Source: Halicephalobus mephisto
Taxonomy: Eukaryota > Nematoda > Chromadorea > Rhabditida > Panagrolaimidae
Assembly (NCBI GenBank): GCA_009193035.1
Contig: SWDT01000566.1
Location: forward strand, 105,429 to 169,428
Reading direction: 5' to 3'
Length of the DNA stretch: 64,000 bases
The notes beneath the pieces were generated by a model. That model made no database searches. It was given only the letters and a program-made list of their open reading frames with translations, and was not told the DNA's origin. Made by a program: the position numbers and the translations under genes. Shown piece by piece: positions 11,401-22,364 of this stretch (positions are counted from its first letter, which is position 1; every line of letters starts with the position of its first letter).

Positions 11401-12326
11401 GAAATAACTGTCGCATAAAATCAATGTATAGATTACTGTAGTTTTTATGAAATTTCAAAAATTCAAGTGGAGACAATTTTGTAACTATATCCATTTTTTT
11501 TTATAATATGATATTTTTTATTTTAGCTTTTTACTGGGAAGAGAAGACAAACGAGAAAAATTTGCCTATTTGGGGAGCTTCTGCCTTCAAGGGAGCCGAC
11601 GGGGCGAGTCGGGTTCTCGTGGATTTGGATAAACGACTTCAGAATAATGAAATATGGGCTCAACGAAAACAAGAATATATTCCAGAAAATAAATTTGGAG
11701 GTTTAATTTTGACTGGATGGCAGAGATACGATCATTTTTCTACTTTTTGTGAAATTTTGCCTGTGGCTATTCCGTCTTTAATTTTGAATTTGGAAATTTC
11801 AACTGGATTAAATTCTTCAGAATCCATAAATTCAGCTTCGAAAAAACTAAAATGCAATTTTTCTGATGTTTATTTATTAGATTCGTTGGATACTGTACTT
11901 CCGAATTGCGGATTTCCCGGGATTAAGGCCTTCAAAAAAATCCGGTCCATGATGGATAAGTTTTCAAATTTTTGGCCGTTTTTTTTATTTCAAAAAAATC
12001 ACGAAAAATCCGGCTGGTTTCGTCCTTATAATCGATTTTATAAATTCAGTAATTATTTATATTTAAAAAATCTTTTATCCGAACTTTGGGAATTAAAATC
12101 GAATACTGTAGAATCAAAAAACGAAATTGAACAAGAATTAGAAAAAATTTTAATCGGAACAGCGGCTAAGGAGTTCGTTTTTGATTTTTTCGGACCGCCT
12201 TTGAAAATTTTGAATAAGATGATCAAAGATGCAAAGGAGATCCTTGAAATCCGGACATTTCAAAAAAGATCCTTCAAATTCGACGACGGATATTTCGAAG
12301 AAACTGATGGAATTTGTTTGATTTAA
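8423..12326 (+). CDS. GH20 beta-N-acetylhexosaminidase, type II membrane form (hexosaminidase D-like)
   Basis: Exons 8423-8635, 9715-9820, 9864-10210, 10560-10785 and 11527-12326 join in phase to 563 residues. Starts at ATG 8423 or 8444 are both possible; an AG just before 8441 would suit trans-splicing to 8444. A single hydrophobic stretch (FLILLFLFIFGFLFYL) after a basic start predicts a signal anchor with a lumenal catalytic domain, probably in the Golgi. Family marks: HFDLKGA, then ATGILIEYEDMFPF, HIGGDEAF with the Asp-Glu catalytic pair of GH20, VLIWNDM, and LTGWQRYDHFSTFCELLP-like text near the C-terminus. It should remove terminal GlcNAc or GalNAc. Caenorhabditis has several such genes (hex-2 to hex-5); I cannot say which this matches. 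AATAAA lies at 12427. All four introns but the 43-base one are filled with tandem repeats. Confidence 0.88.
8639..9000 (+). repeat. Tandem repeat of about 35-38 bases in hexosaminidase intron 1
   Basis: About nine copies of AATTTCAAAATTATTTAAAA followed by an ATTA-T-run. The T run differs in length between copies. ORFs here are repeat translations. Confidence 0.8.
9300..9713 (+). repeat. AT-rich short repeats, end of intron 1
   Basis: Repeated AATTTTTAATTTTA(T/G)A(A/G)ATAA units of about 30 bases up to the acceptor TTTTAG at 9714. No coding signal. Confidence 0.6.
10215..10557 (+). repeat. TTACTGTAATTGAAATTTTT tandem repeat in intron 3
   Basis: Roughly thirteen units of about 26 bases (GTTACTGTAATTGAA plus TTTTTTCGAA) fill the intron from just after the donor to the acceptor. 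Each unit carries the TACTGTA core seen throughout the window. Confidence 0.85.
11040..11505 (+). repeat. Tandem repeat of about 138 bases in intron 4
   Basis: Copies begin GAGACAATT(T/C)CGTAA near 11052, 11190, 11328 and 11469 (the last partial). Each holds GATTGATTGTACGGTA, AATCAATGCATGGATTACTG and AAGCCCCTGATATTCGCGTT. Confidence 0.85.
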
Positions 12327-12439
12327 ATATTTTTTAAGTTTAGTGGACGGGTAAATTATTTATTATTTATTTTAATTTTTTTTGAAAATTAATAAATTAT
12401 CGAAATTTTTTAATTTTTTAAAAACAAATAAAATTTAAA

Positions 12440-12960
12440 AAATAAAAAATTTAATAACTTACTGTAAAAAAACTATTTTTTATATAATAACGAAAATCCA
12501 AAAAAAATTATGTTAAAATATTTTTTTTAATTTTATTTTTTGAATAACATGATTTTTTTAATTTTGCATTTAAAAAATTGAAAATTTGGTAACTTACTGT
12601 AGAAATTTATTCTCAACTTATTTAATAACGAAAATCCAAAAAAAATTATATTAATTTTTTTAATTTTCATTTTTTGGAATTTTGCATTATTTAAAAAATA
12701 GAAAATTTAATAACTTACTGTAAAAAAACAATTATTTTTTTATTTAATAACGAAAATCCAAAAAAATTTATATCAAAATATTTTTCAAAAATTTTATTTT
12801 TTTGAATAACATGTTTTTTTTTAAATTTTGCATTATTTAAAAATAAAAAATTTGGTAACTTACTGTAGAAATTTATTCTCAACTTACTTGATAACGAAAA
12901 TCCAAAAAAAATTATGTTAAAATATTTTTTTTAAATTTTATTTTTTGAATAATATGATTT
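12440..12960 (+). repeat. Tandem repeat of about 125-145 bases 3' of the hexosaminidase gene
   Basis: TAACTTACTGTA recurs near 12454, 12589, 12711 and 12857, and ATAACGAAAATCCAAAA near 12487, 12623, 12746 and 12892. The block separates the two convergent genes. Confidence 0.8.
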
Positions 12961-13187
12961 TCAAATTATTTGATTAAATTTTTTATTTAAATTTGATAGA
13001 AAAAATGAAATTACTATTACTGTATTTCTTCGTGATCATGGGTCAGACCCGAAATAACAAAAAAAAATAATGTTAAAAAACGAGAATCATGGAAATTAGG
13101 AAATTAGAAAACGATCGATGTTCGACAAAATTTACACCGGGATATGTGAGGACAGATTTGCCGATCTTGGGTCGTCTTCTCTGGGGA

Positions 13188-16100
13188 TCAGAGACAACTT
13201 TCGGCTTGATTAACGTACTGATTACCGTATCCTTTAATTATATTATTTGTTTTTTCCGGAAAAACAAAAGCATTTTCGTCTTCTTCGGCTTTGGATTCGT
13301 CTACGTTGAGGTATTCAGAAGGCCCTCCGGTGAATTTCTCGTTTTGATAATTGTGATTTGCCGTGGGATCTCCGTTGCCGGTTACGGGGACCGTGACATT
13401 GGTGTACTTACAGTCAGAAGGATCCTGATGGACTTCTGCGGAATTAGGAACGAGATAATTTTCGTCATCTGTGTCGACTTCTGTAAGCCGAGTTTCGAAA
13501 GTGTTCGATTGGCTTCTGTTTTGCGGATTCGGCTTGTACCTAGAAGAAGCCGTGGAAGACCTCTGAGTTCCGATCTGAAAACAATACCGTAATCAACAAT
13601 CACAAATTTTTAAAAATTCAAAAATAATTTTTCTTTAAAATTCGAAAATAATTTTTTTTTAAATAATTCAAAAATAATTTTAAAATTAATTTTCTTTAAA
13701 TAATTCGAAAATAATTTTTTTTATATAATTCAAAAATAATTTTTTTTAAATTCGAAAATAATTTTTAGAATTTTTCTTAGATTCTAACAAATTCTTAAAT
13801 TTTCAATTAGGTTTTGGAAATTTCTACAATTTTTACCATATACTATAACCATCTGTGAAATTTCAGAAAATTCTGATTTTAATTTTTAAAATTCATTAGA
13901 TTTCAGAAAATTCTATTTTTAAAATTTTTTTTGAATTCTAAAATTATCTGTGGAATTTTAGGAAATTCTGATTTTAATTTTTAAAATTCATTAGATTTCA
14001 GAAAATCCTACTTTATAAATTTTTTTTGAATTCTAAAATTATCTGTGGAATTTTAGGAAATTCTGATTTTAATCTTTTGGAAAATCACTTACTGGCATAG
14101 GTCCGGGGGTTCTGGGACTGTCGAGATTTCCGAGGGGATTGAAGACAATATCGAATCCATTTTGATCTGTGTAAATGCGTTCTTCAAACCCGTTTTCCTC
14201 CATGGCAGAATCTGTCAAACTAAGAAGTCTCTGAATTTGCTGTCTTTGTTGTTCGTCACTTCCGGTGTAAGAATCCATCCTCTGGGTGAACTGTCTGTCC
14301 TGGATGTACTCTGTCGGAACTCTGTGATATTTTGCAAAAGTTTCTTTTAAATCAGAAAATTTCGGACGAGAAATAGGATTTTCTGACCAACAAGAAATCA
14401 AAGTCCCGTGAAGTTGGATTCCGCAGTTGGTCGGCTGAGGAAGTCTGTTTCCATTTTTCAAAAATTGAAACATTTCTTTTCCATTTTCGATTTTGAATTC
14501 CTTGTAAGGAAGTCCTCCGTAGGTGATGATTTCCCAGCACGTGACCCCAAAAGCCCAAACATCGCTGGCTTCGCTGAACTCCCCTCGGGCCATGAGGCAT
14601 TCCGGCGGGACCCATTTGAAGGGGACTTTGGCCCCGGCCGTCGCGGTACCGTTTCCCTCCAGCATCTTGGCCAGTCCGAAGTCCGTCACCTCGACGTGAT
14701 TCACCTTCCTCATTAGGACATTCCTGGCCGCGAGATCGCAATGGACGATCCTATGTCGAGTCAGGTACTCCATCGCCGACGAGATTTGGTAACAATAAAG
14801 AATCAAATCCTTCGCGGATATATATGAAGAATGTTTGATCAGGAATTCCCGGAGACATCCCATCGGTCTCAGAACCGTGACTAACTTGATTCCATCCACG
14901 AAACAAACCCCAACAAGTTTCAGCAAGTGCTCGTGATCAAGACTAGCCATGATTTTCGCTTCTTCGAGCATTTCGCTTTCTGAAGTCCAGGATTCCGAAG
15001 AATCAACTTTAATAACCTTGATAGCCACAGGAATCGAGATGATTTTTCCTTTAGGATCTTTGACCTTGTAAGTCCCGGCATACACAGTCCCGAAAGCCCC
15101 ACTTCCGAGAACCTTCTTCGAAGTCGAGAGCTCGTCCCGAGTGATGAGAATTAGTCGCTTCATGTTCGGTTTTCGAGTAATTCCATTCGGGTCATATTCT
15201 GGGATTTCTGGCATGTGCATCATCTGCTCTTGCTGGAGCTTATTTCGGTATTTTATGCACCGGCAAGCAAGGGACTAAAATAGAAGAGTATTAACGGTTC
15301 ATATATCAAAATTAAATAAAGTGAAATTAACGATTCATATATCAATTTTAAACTAATTAAAATTAACAATTGATATATGAGTTTTAAACTTATTAAAATT
15401 AACGATTCATATATCAATTTTAAACTTATTAAAAGTAGCAATTGATATATAAAATTTAAATAATATTAATTATTGATATATCGAAATTAATCTTATTAAA
15501 ATTAGCAATTGATATATCGAAGTTAATTAATATTAAAAATTGATATATCAAGCCACGGTTGAGTAACATTAACCGCTGATATATAGAAGTAAAATTGAGT
15601 AATATTCGATATATCGAAATTTAACTTGATAAAAATATTAATGCATCAAAAACTTACGATAATGATAGCGCAGACGACTAAAAAAATTAAAATTCCTATG
15701 CATGCCCATATGAATCTTTTCTGATATCTGAGTTTTTTGACATCCATTTCATAGCAGAATCCATCGTCGTCATCGTAGGGTTTGTTTTCAGGACATTGAC
15801 TGACACATTCGATTTCTTTCGTAAATTCGGCAATTTGAACTTTGATTCCGAACTTGTCACAACGTTCGCAATCAAATGAAAGCGGACCACTGCAGCTTTT
15901 GTGACGGTCGCAAAGTAGGTGGCATTGTTGGCAGATGCCGGTTTTTGTAGCTGTTTTTTTTTCCAATTCATAGTTTCCTCTGAAAGTAACGATTAATTAT
16001 ATTCAAATAAAAATTCTAAAACAATCAATTCTCTGACTTAGAGAAGTTTGAAGATACTTTTGTAAACATTTTTAAAAATCAGAATTCATATATTGCAGCA

Positions 16101-19100
16101 CTCCCTAATGGTTTCTAGAAGTTATATTTGAGAAATCCATATATGGAAATCAAATTTTTAGGATTCTGTGGGTTCTGGTATTACTTTTTAAAATATATAT
16201 TAAAGTCAGAATTAATGGCCTAAAATCTGCTATGGAGGATCTACTTAGTTCTAGAAACAGATTTGGAGATACAGTAAATCCGTTATATGGAATGAAAAAG
16301 ATCCTCTTTTAGAAGTCTTCAAGAACACTAACTTTAAGATTAAATTAGCTAAAATTACTCCATGGAAATCTAAAAACCAGAACCTTCTCAATCATTTAGA
16401 ATCATCTACAGAAATTCAAAAAATTCATATATGGAAATCCAACTTTTAGGATTCCGTGAGTTCTGGTATTACTTTTTAAAATATATATTAAAATCAAAAT
16501 TAATGGCCTAAAATCTGCTATGGAGGATCTACTTAGTTCTAGAAACAGATTTGGAGATACAGTTAAATAATAAAATAAACTTACTCTCCGCACTGGAGGA
16601 CACAGCCGACTTTTCTGCTTTGGTTGTCGAAAGCCATGAGCTCGTAATGGGCGCATTCAGTGCAGTCTTTCCAGCTGTTGCATTTTTTGCATTCTGGACG
16701 GCATCTTCGACATTCTCCAAGATCTGTTTTGTTGGAAGAAGATAAGTCTGGATAATATCCGTCTAATCCACGACAAGCGGTCTTGACATTGGTGCCTCCG
16801 AGACATTGGAATTCTCCGTTTGGAAGTTCGTATCCATATTTGCATTTTTTGCATCCAGAATTCAGCTTGTTTCCTGGACCGTTGCAGCCTTCGTTGAAGC
16901 AGTTTTCGTGACATGGAACGCATTCGTTCAAATTGGAATAAGTATTTTCAGGACATTTCGAAACACATTCAATTCTGTCTTCGATGTAAAATTTGAAATT
17001 TTTACAAGATATACAGTCCATAGAAGTAGGTCCACGGCATCCCTCGCATTCCTCGTGACAATGAGAGCACTCCTTCGGACTGGACACGTAGCGGTTGTCC
17101 TGTTCTCGACACGAATTCACACAGGATTTTCCTAATTTGTAATGATGACAAGCCAGACATTGGGAATCCAGAGGACCCCAACAGCCGTCTTCTGGAGAAC
17201 AGGTTTCATGACAAACAGCATTCCGGGCTTCTGAAGATGGAACAGATCAAATAATAGAAAATCACCGGCTATAGTGAAAATAAAATAAATTGCATGGAAA
17301 AGCATAATTTAAAACAATGCACTAAGGAGTGATCATAAGATTTCCACTTCATCGGATCAGATTTGGAAGGTCTAATCTGGTGTAGAATAGGTCTTTCTAA
17401 AAGGTCCTACTTTCCCTCAAGTTAGGTCCTTCTAAAAAGTTCTAGACCAGATTTAGGTTCAGTCTAGTGTAAGATAGGTCTTTCTAAAAGGTCCTATCTT
17501 CATCGAAATCAATTTTTTCCAGATGGTTTTAGTCTGATTTTGATTTGAATCTTGTCAGACAATTTGGGACAAGGTTTGGAAAGTCCAGTCTAATGCAAAA
17601 TAGGTCTTTCTAAAAGGTCCTACTTTCCCTCAAGTTAAGTCCTTCTAAAAAGTTCTAGACCAGGTTTAGAAGGTTTAATTTAATACAAGACAGACTTTCC
17701 TAGGAAGGTCCTATTTTCATCAAAGTCAGGTCTTTCTAGATGGTTCCATCTGATTCAATTAAGATCTTTCTAGGAAGTTCCAATTCGATTAAGGATCAAT
17801 TATTGTAATTTATTTTTAGAGAAACTTTTTATACGTGCATTAATCTAAAAATCCAAAAAATTTGGAAATTAGCAAAAGTCGAAGGATAAATGCTTTAGGG
17901 AGAAATTACCGTACAATTGCATTGTTGGGACTCGAAGATAGTCGCCTCCCCTGCAAGGTGAGTCCCGGCACGAATATCGTACTGCACGGGACGGCTGTAC
18001 GACAGTCGCTTTTCAGCGCTGTTTGTTCCCCACTTTTTTCCTTTTCAATTCTTACTGATTTCGAAATTAATTTTCTTAATTGAGATACTAAATTAATTTA
18101 ACTACTGGAAAATAATATAAAAAAGTAGGAAATTACACAAAGCTTACGAAATATGGAAAGTCGTGAACGGGAAAATATAAAAGGAAGAAATATAAGGTAT
18201 GAGATAAATTACTAATTGTGTGTGAAAGTCGGCTTTTGGGATTGGACTTAGGCATTTAGGCCCTGGTGATAACAATACTATGCAAGATTTTCGGATACCA
18301 TAATTGGTTTAAAATTTTTTCCATCTTATATTTCTTCCTTTTATTTTTTTCCTTTTATATTTTTTCCATCTTATATTTCTTCCTACTGCCGAGGAAAGTA
18401 CCTGCTGTACAGTCGCACGGGACCAGTGTTAAAATGTTTTTAATCGTTGAGTTTTTAAGATATTACTGTTTTAGTAAGGAGCTATTGTCTTTTTCCCTCT
18501 CATTTTCCACAACTCCCAAAGGCCACAATGTGTTTAATGAGTGAAAATTAAAAACTAACCGCATTTTTCCTTGGGGGCATTGTCGACTATAAGGGCTTCT
18601 TTGATTTTGAATCTCGAGGTCCAAGGAATAGTGTCGGCCATGCAGAGCTCCTGATTCGAATAAATTCCGACTTTTCCGGCACTTATTTGATTCAGATTCT
18701 GCAGTCCCAACTCCGTCAACTGCGGCATTCCTTTGATGAGCAAGGAATAAAGATTATGTTGTTCGCGTCCTTCGATTACTTTTAAATTTCCCAAGAAACT
18801 TAAATTCGTCGGTTTTCTGGAATTTTCGATATCAGCTCCGTCGATGTTCAGAAATCCCGTTATTAATTTTACTGTTTTCAAATTTTTTAAAAGATTTAAA
18901 TTAAATTTTTCGTCCTCGAATGCGTGATTTAGAATTTCCAAATTTCCTTCGATTTCGCTGCAATTTACGAGTTCTTTGAGGGTACTGTAGGTGAGGAAAT
19001 TCGTGACGTGACAGACCTTCGGACATCCGGTTTTCGGGCACTTTTTACAAACCCGGTCTTCGTCGTCGGGGTCCCTGAAGTACCCTTCCTGACAACTCAC

Positions 19101-20904
19101 GACACAATATTTTCCTTCGATTAGGGTCTGAGTAGGGCATTCGGAAAGACAATGAGCTTCATAATAGTACCGTATTTCAGACTTGGGTCTCGGCACGACT
19201 CTCGAGGTTTTTTTGTCGTAGACTTCTAAACCGTTACATTCGGGAACGCAAATTTGGTCTTGTTGGTAATTTTTACACGCAAAACAATTTTTAGGACCAA
19301 AACCATAACAACCAGCGGCACATTCGCTGTCACAACATTGTTTGTTTCCAGAGGCATCCGTGAAACAGGATTTACAACTTCCGGGACAATCGCTTCGATA
19401 AATTTCCTGACATTGATCTCCTCGAGGTCCGTAGCAGTGCTCTGTGGGACAAATTTCGTTACATTTAAGTTTTTTTGACAAACAAGTATTTTTAGAATTG
19501 TTATTTGAGGTCCATCTGGAGACGTCCCCGTCGAGCAACTCCGATCTGTTGATTTTGAAGTTCATATAGCACGCGTTTCCTTTGTTTTCTTGGAAAATCG
19601 GTCCGTTCAGAATACTCCTCAACTTGGGCATCGTGATGTAGTTCAGACTGTTACTACTGGCGAAATATGCAAATTTTCCTTTTCTATTCACATCAACCAA
19701 AGTTTTTCCTCGGATTATCTTCAAATTTGGGAGTTTTATCTCCGTTGTATTAATGTGAAAAAGCATCAAATATCCGGTTATTTCTTCGACGTCCTTCAGA
19801 AACCAAAAAGGTTCCCTTTTCCAGATCCGAGTTCCATTGATGATTTCAGAATCATATTCTTGGATATCGTAAACGGAGATGTGGGTAATCTCCAATCCTC
19901 CGCTGGTTATCACTGTGCAGTTTTCGTATCGGGCGGCCAGGAGCTGGTAGTGGTTCTTGTGGCTCTGCGTCGACGTGCTTGACAAAACATTCGTCGTTCC
20001 GGCACAATCTAAAATAATTAATTTATAAAAAATTAAAAAATCCAAGGGGAAATATGCACTCAGGGGAAATTTAAAACAATTTGTGTATAAAAAGCAGAAT
20101 CCAAGGATAAATATGCACTCAAGGGAAAGTTGACATAATTCATATATGAAAACTTAAAGCTGAAGGAAATTTAAAATAATTCATATATAAAAGTAAAAAT
20201 TCAAGGGTAAATATGCACTCAAGGGTAGGTTGACATAATTCATATATGAAAACTTAAAGCTAAAGGAAAATTTAAAATAATTCATATATAAAAATAAAAA
20301 TTCAAGGATAAATATGCACTCAAGGGAAAGTTGACATAATTCATATATGAAAACTTAAAGCTGAAGGGAAATTTGAAGCAATTCATATATAAAAATAAAA
20401 ATTCAAGGGTGAATATGCACTCAGGGAAAATTTAAAACAATTTATGTATAAAAAGCGAAGCTAATCATATATAAAAAGTTAAATTCAAATGTTAATTTGA
20501 TGTTATTTGCATACCGAAAATTAAATCCGGAAATAAATCTTCAAAAAGGAAAAATAATTCATATATAAAGAGTAAATTTAAATCTAAATTTCAGAATTTA
20601 AATAAATTTAGAGTAATTCATATATGAAAAGTCAAATTTAAATAAATTTAGAAAAATTCATATATGAAGAGTTAAATTTCGAAATTTAAAAAAATTTAGA
20701 AAAATTCATATATGAAAAGTTAAATTTCGAAAAATTCATATATAAAAGTTTAAATCCAAAAATTGAAATTATTCATTACCACAACCAACAGGTCCATCGG
20801 CGCATTGTGGAGATCGTTGTTTGTTCCGGATATAAGATATATCCAATGTTTGGGACAATTTCAATAAAAAAAATAATAAAACAATTTTTACAAAGACAAG
20901 CATT
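13188..20904 (-). CDS. let-23: EGF receptor family tyrosine kinase, LET-23-like
   Basis: Exons, 5' to 3' on the minus strand: 20904-20780 (frameshifted, see findings), 20008-18560, 17230-16585, 15979-15658, 15274-14093, 13574-13188; about 1,370 residues, close to LET-23. Order: signal peptide (MLVFVKIVLLFFLLKLSQTL), L1 domain starting CAGTTN, Cys-rich 1, L2, Cys-rich 2 (CHETCSPEDGCWGP), one membrane helix (WACIGILIFLVVCAIIISL), kinase and tail. Kinase marks: LGSGAFGTVYAG, VAIKVI, HCDLAARN, DFGLAKML and WVPPE. The HRD Arg is Cys here (codon 14738-14740). The tail has YxN motifs (NYQNE, EYLNV, QYVNQ, KYTNV) expected to bind the Grb2/SEM-5 SH2 domain, and it ends ESCL, a class I PDZ ligand like that by which LET-23 binds LIN-7. 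The receptor binds an EGF-type ligand and signals through Ras. Every junction after exon 1 keeps phase. A likely trans-splice acceptor (ACTCCAG) precedes the ATG. Confidence 0.92.
13610..14075 (+). repeat. Tandem repeats in last EGFR intron
   Basis: First an AATTCAAAAATAATTTT repeat (13610-13770), then a unit of about 100 bases holding TCTGATTTTAATTTTTAAAA and TTATCTGTGGAATTTTAGG, present nearly three times (13840-14075). Confidence 0.75.
15285..15645 (+). repeat. ATTCATATATC(A)-type tandem repeat in EGFR intron
   Basis: About nine units of around 38 bases with (A/G)TTGATATAT(C/G)A and TTAAACT(T/A)ATTAAAAT cores fill the intron between the kinase and transmembrane exons. Confidence 0.8.
16085..16570 (+). 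repeat. Dispersed repeat of about 290 bases, EGFR intron copy
   Basis: About 1.6 units in the intron between 15979 and 16585. Landmarks are TTTTAGGATTC(T/C)GTG(G/A)GTTC, TCTGCTATGGAGGATCTACT, CTCTTTTAGAAGTCTTCAAG and ATTACTCCATGGAAATCTAA. The same unit is duplicated at 28255-28860, so the family is dispersed. Confidence 0.85.
17320..17780 (+). repeat. TTTCTAAAAGGTCCTA tandem repeat in EGFR intron
   Basis: Alternating blocks GGTC(T/C)TTCTAAAAGGTCCTA, CTTTCCCTCAAGTTA and AGTTCTAGACCAG recur with a period near 180-190 bases. Confidence 0.75.
17860..18440. other. Unexplained higher-GC stretch within EGFR intron
   Basis: 17930-18025 is GC-rich against its surroundings and holds GTCCCGGCACGAAT and GCACGGGACGG; a GCACGGGACC block recurs near 18415. 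GGAAGAAATATAAGGT near 18183 is the inverse of ACCTTATA-like text near 18322-18380. There is no ORF I trust. It is possibly a degenerate mobile element. Confidence 0.3.
20040..20765 (+). repeat. Tandem repeats in first EGFR intron
   Basis: Units of about 120 bases with AATATGCACTCA(A/G)GGG and AATTCATATATGAAAACTTA (20050-20450), then shorter ATTCATATATGAAAAGTTAA units (20550-20750). They fill the intron 20009-20779. Confidence 0.8.
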
Positions 20905-20919
20905 GCTGGAGTCGACGAA

Positions 20920-21040
20920 ACAAGGGACTAAAGCTCCAGAAGGTCAACTGTCCGAAGAACCTCGACAAATCGAGTTTTCAGTCCATCAAGCTGATTGCTT
21001 CTTTCATAATCCACCGCAAAAGGACAATTAACGAAAAAAT
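20920..21040 (-). other. Coding-like stretch upstream of the EGFR start, reading unclear
   Basis: A higher-GC stretch where all minus-strand frames hold partial coding-like reads, such as FAVDYERSNQLDGLKTRF ending at TAG near 20930, or PCFVDSSNACLCKNC in another frame. It could be 5' UTR, the last exon of the upstream candidate gene, or an unresolved EGFR exon. No acceptor AG exists between 20906 and 20780 on this strand. Confidence 0.25.
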
Positions 21041-21298
21041 GGGAAAATTAAAAAAAAGTAAAAAATTTAAAGGGAAGTAAAAATTTAAAAAAGTAAAAAA
21101 TTAAAGGAAAGTAAAAATTAAAAAAAAGTAAAAATTTAAAGGAAAGTAAAAATTTAAAAAAAAATAAAAAATTAAAGGAAAGTAAAAAATTTAAAAAAGT
21201 AAAAAATTAAAGGGTAGTAAAAATTTAAAGGAAAGTAAAAATTTAAAAAATTTAAAAAAGTAAAAATTTAAAGGAAAGTAAAAAATTTAAAAAATGAC
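21041..21298 (+). repeat. AAAGTAAAAATTTAAAGG short tandem repeat
   Basis: Purine-rich units of about 20-25 bases (GGAAAGTAAAAATTTAAAA). No gene. Confidence 0.7.
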
Positions 21299-22358
21299 TT
21301 TTTTCAAAGTTAGTATCTGTGTTAGGAGGTTCCGTAGCCACAGATTCCTCCTCCAAAGTAGAAGCTAAAAAACATAATTGTTAAAAAAAATGGAATAACA
21401 TCAGTAAAAATATTAAATTAAAAATTGTTAAAAGTTTTAGAAATTTCAGAATTAAAATGTTAATTTTTTTATTTTAAAAGTTTTAGAAAAATTAAATGAA
21501 ATTAAATTTTGGAAGAATTCAGGTTTTTGTTAAATTTTAGAAAAATTCAGAAGTTTTTATTATATTTTGAGACAATTTAGAAATTTCATACAATTTTGGA
21601 CGAATTTTGGTACTTTTATAAAATTATAGAAAATTTCAAAAATTTCTATGATATTTTGGAAGATTTCTGATACTTGTATAAAATTATAGAAGATTTCAGA
21701 AATTTCTATAAAATTTCGAGAGAATTTAAAAACTTGTATAAAATATAGAAAATTTCAGAAATTTGTATATTTTAAAAAAATTTAGAAACTTGTGTAAAAT
21801 TTCGAAAGATTTCTCATACTTGTGTAAAATTATAGAAAATTTCAGAAATTTCTATAAAATTTTGAGAGAATTTAGAAACTTGTATAAAATATAGAAAATT
21901 TCAAAAATTTGTATATTTCAAAAAAATTTAGAAACTTGTGTAAAATTTCGAAAGATTTCTAAAATCTTTATAAAATTGTAGAAAATTTGAAAAATCTTTG
22001 AGATTCTGGAAAATTTAGAAACTTTTTAAAATTCCAATTCCGAAAATTTTCTAAAAATTCTAAAAACTTCAGTTTTTTGAAAATTCAGAAACCTTCAAAA
22101 TTTCAAAAAGTTGCAAAATTTTCTCAAAAATAATTTTCAAAAATTTTTATTTTTTTTAAATTCTGACTTACATTGAATCGTGGTTAGTTTTCGGACGATT
22201 TTGCCGTCGGCAGTGACGAATGTTTTGTATTTTCTAGAGATTTTTTTTCTAGCTATCACTGGAGAATCCAATCCATAGATAAAATCCACAAAAATCAAGA
22301 TGAATAAAAATAAAATTAATAAAATTTGAGAGGACCGGCCTTGAGAAATCCTCAGCAT
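21299..22358 (-). CDS. Two exons of a secreted or type II membrane protein, 5' part only
   Basis: Exon 22358-22172 starts ATG directly after TTTCAG and encodes a strong signal peptide or anchor (ILLILFLFILIFVDFIYG) followed by a basic stretch (IARKKISRKYK). Its GTAAGT donor leaves one base of a codon. The acceptor TTTTTTAG at 21365 gives an in-phase acidic exon (SSTLEEESVATEPPNTDTNF). I cannot find a good donor for this second exon; the GT at 21298-21297 is weak. It may be a separate small secreted protein gene just upstream of the EGFR gene, or alternative 5' exons of the EGFR gene itself. The product is not recognised. Confidence 0.4.
21365..22130 (+). repeat. GAAATTT(C/G)TATAAAATT-type diverged repeats
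   Basis: Repeats of TATAGAA(A/G)ATTTCAGAAATT and GAAACTTGT(A/G)TAAAAT of about 70-120 bases lie between the two candidate exons. No coding signal. Confidence 0.6.
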
Positions 22359-22364
22359 CTGAAA

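Noticed and set aside
13004..13069. Short plus-strand ORF MKLLLLLYFFVIMGQTR
   Set aside because: It resembles a signal peptide but ends after 21 codons with no splice donor; probably chance in AT-rich DNA between convergent genes.
13089..13592. Plus-strand 167-codon ORF
   Set aside because: It is antisense to the last EGFR exon, whose minus-strand reading has clear family features and phase.
16806..17135. Plus-strand 109-codon ORF
   Set aside because: Antisense shadow of the Cys-rich EGFR exon.
20807..21031. Plus-strand 74-codon ORF across the EGFR 5' region
   Set aside because: It lies opposite an exon that matches LET-23-type sequence on the minus strand. I cannot exclude it fully, but it has no partner exon.
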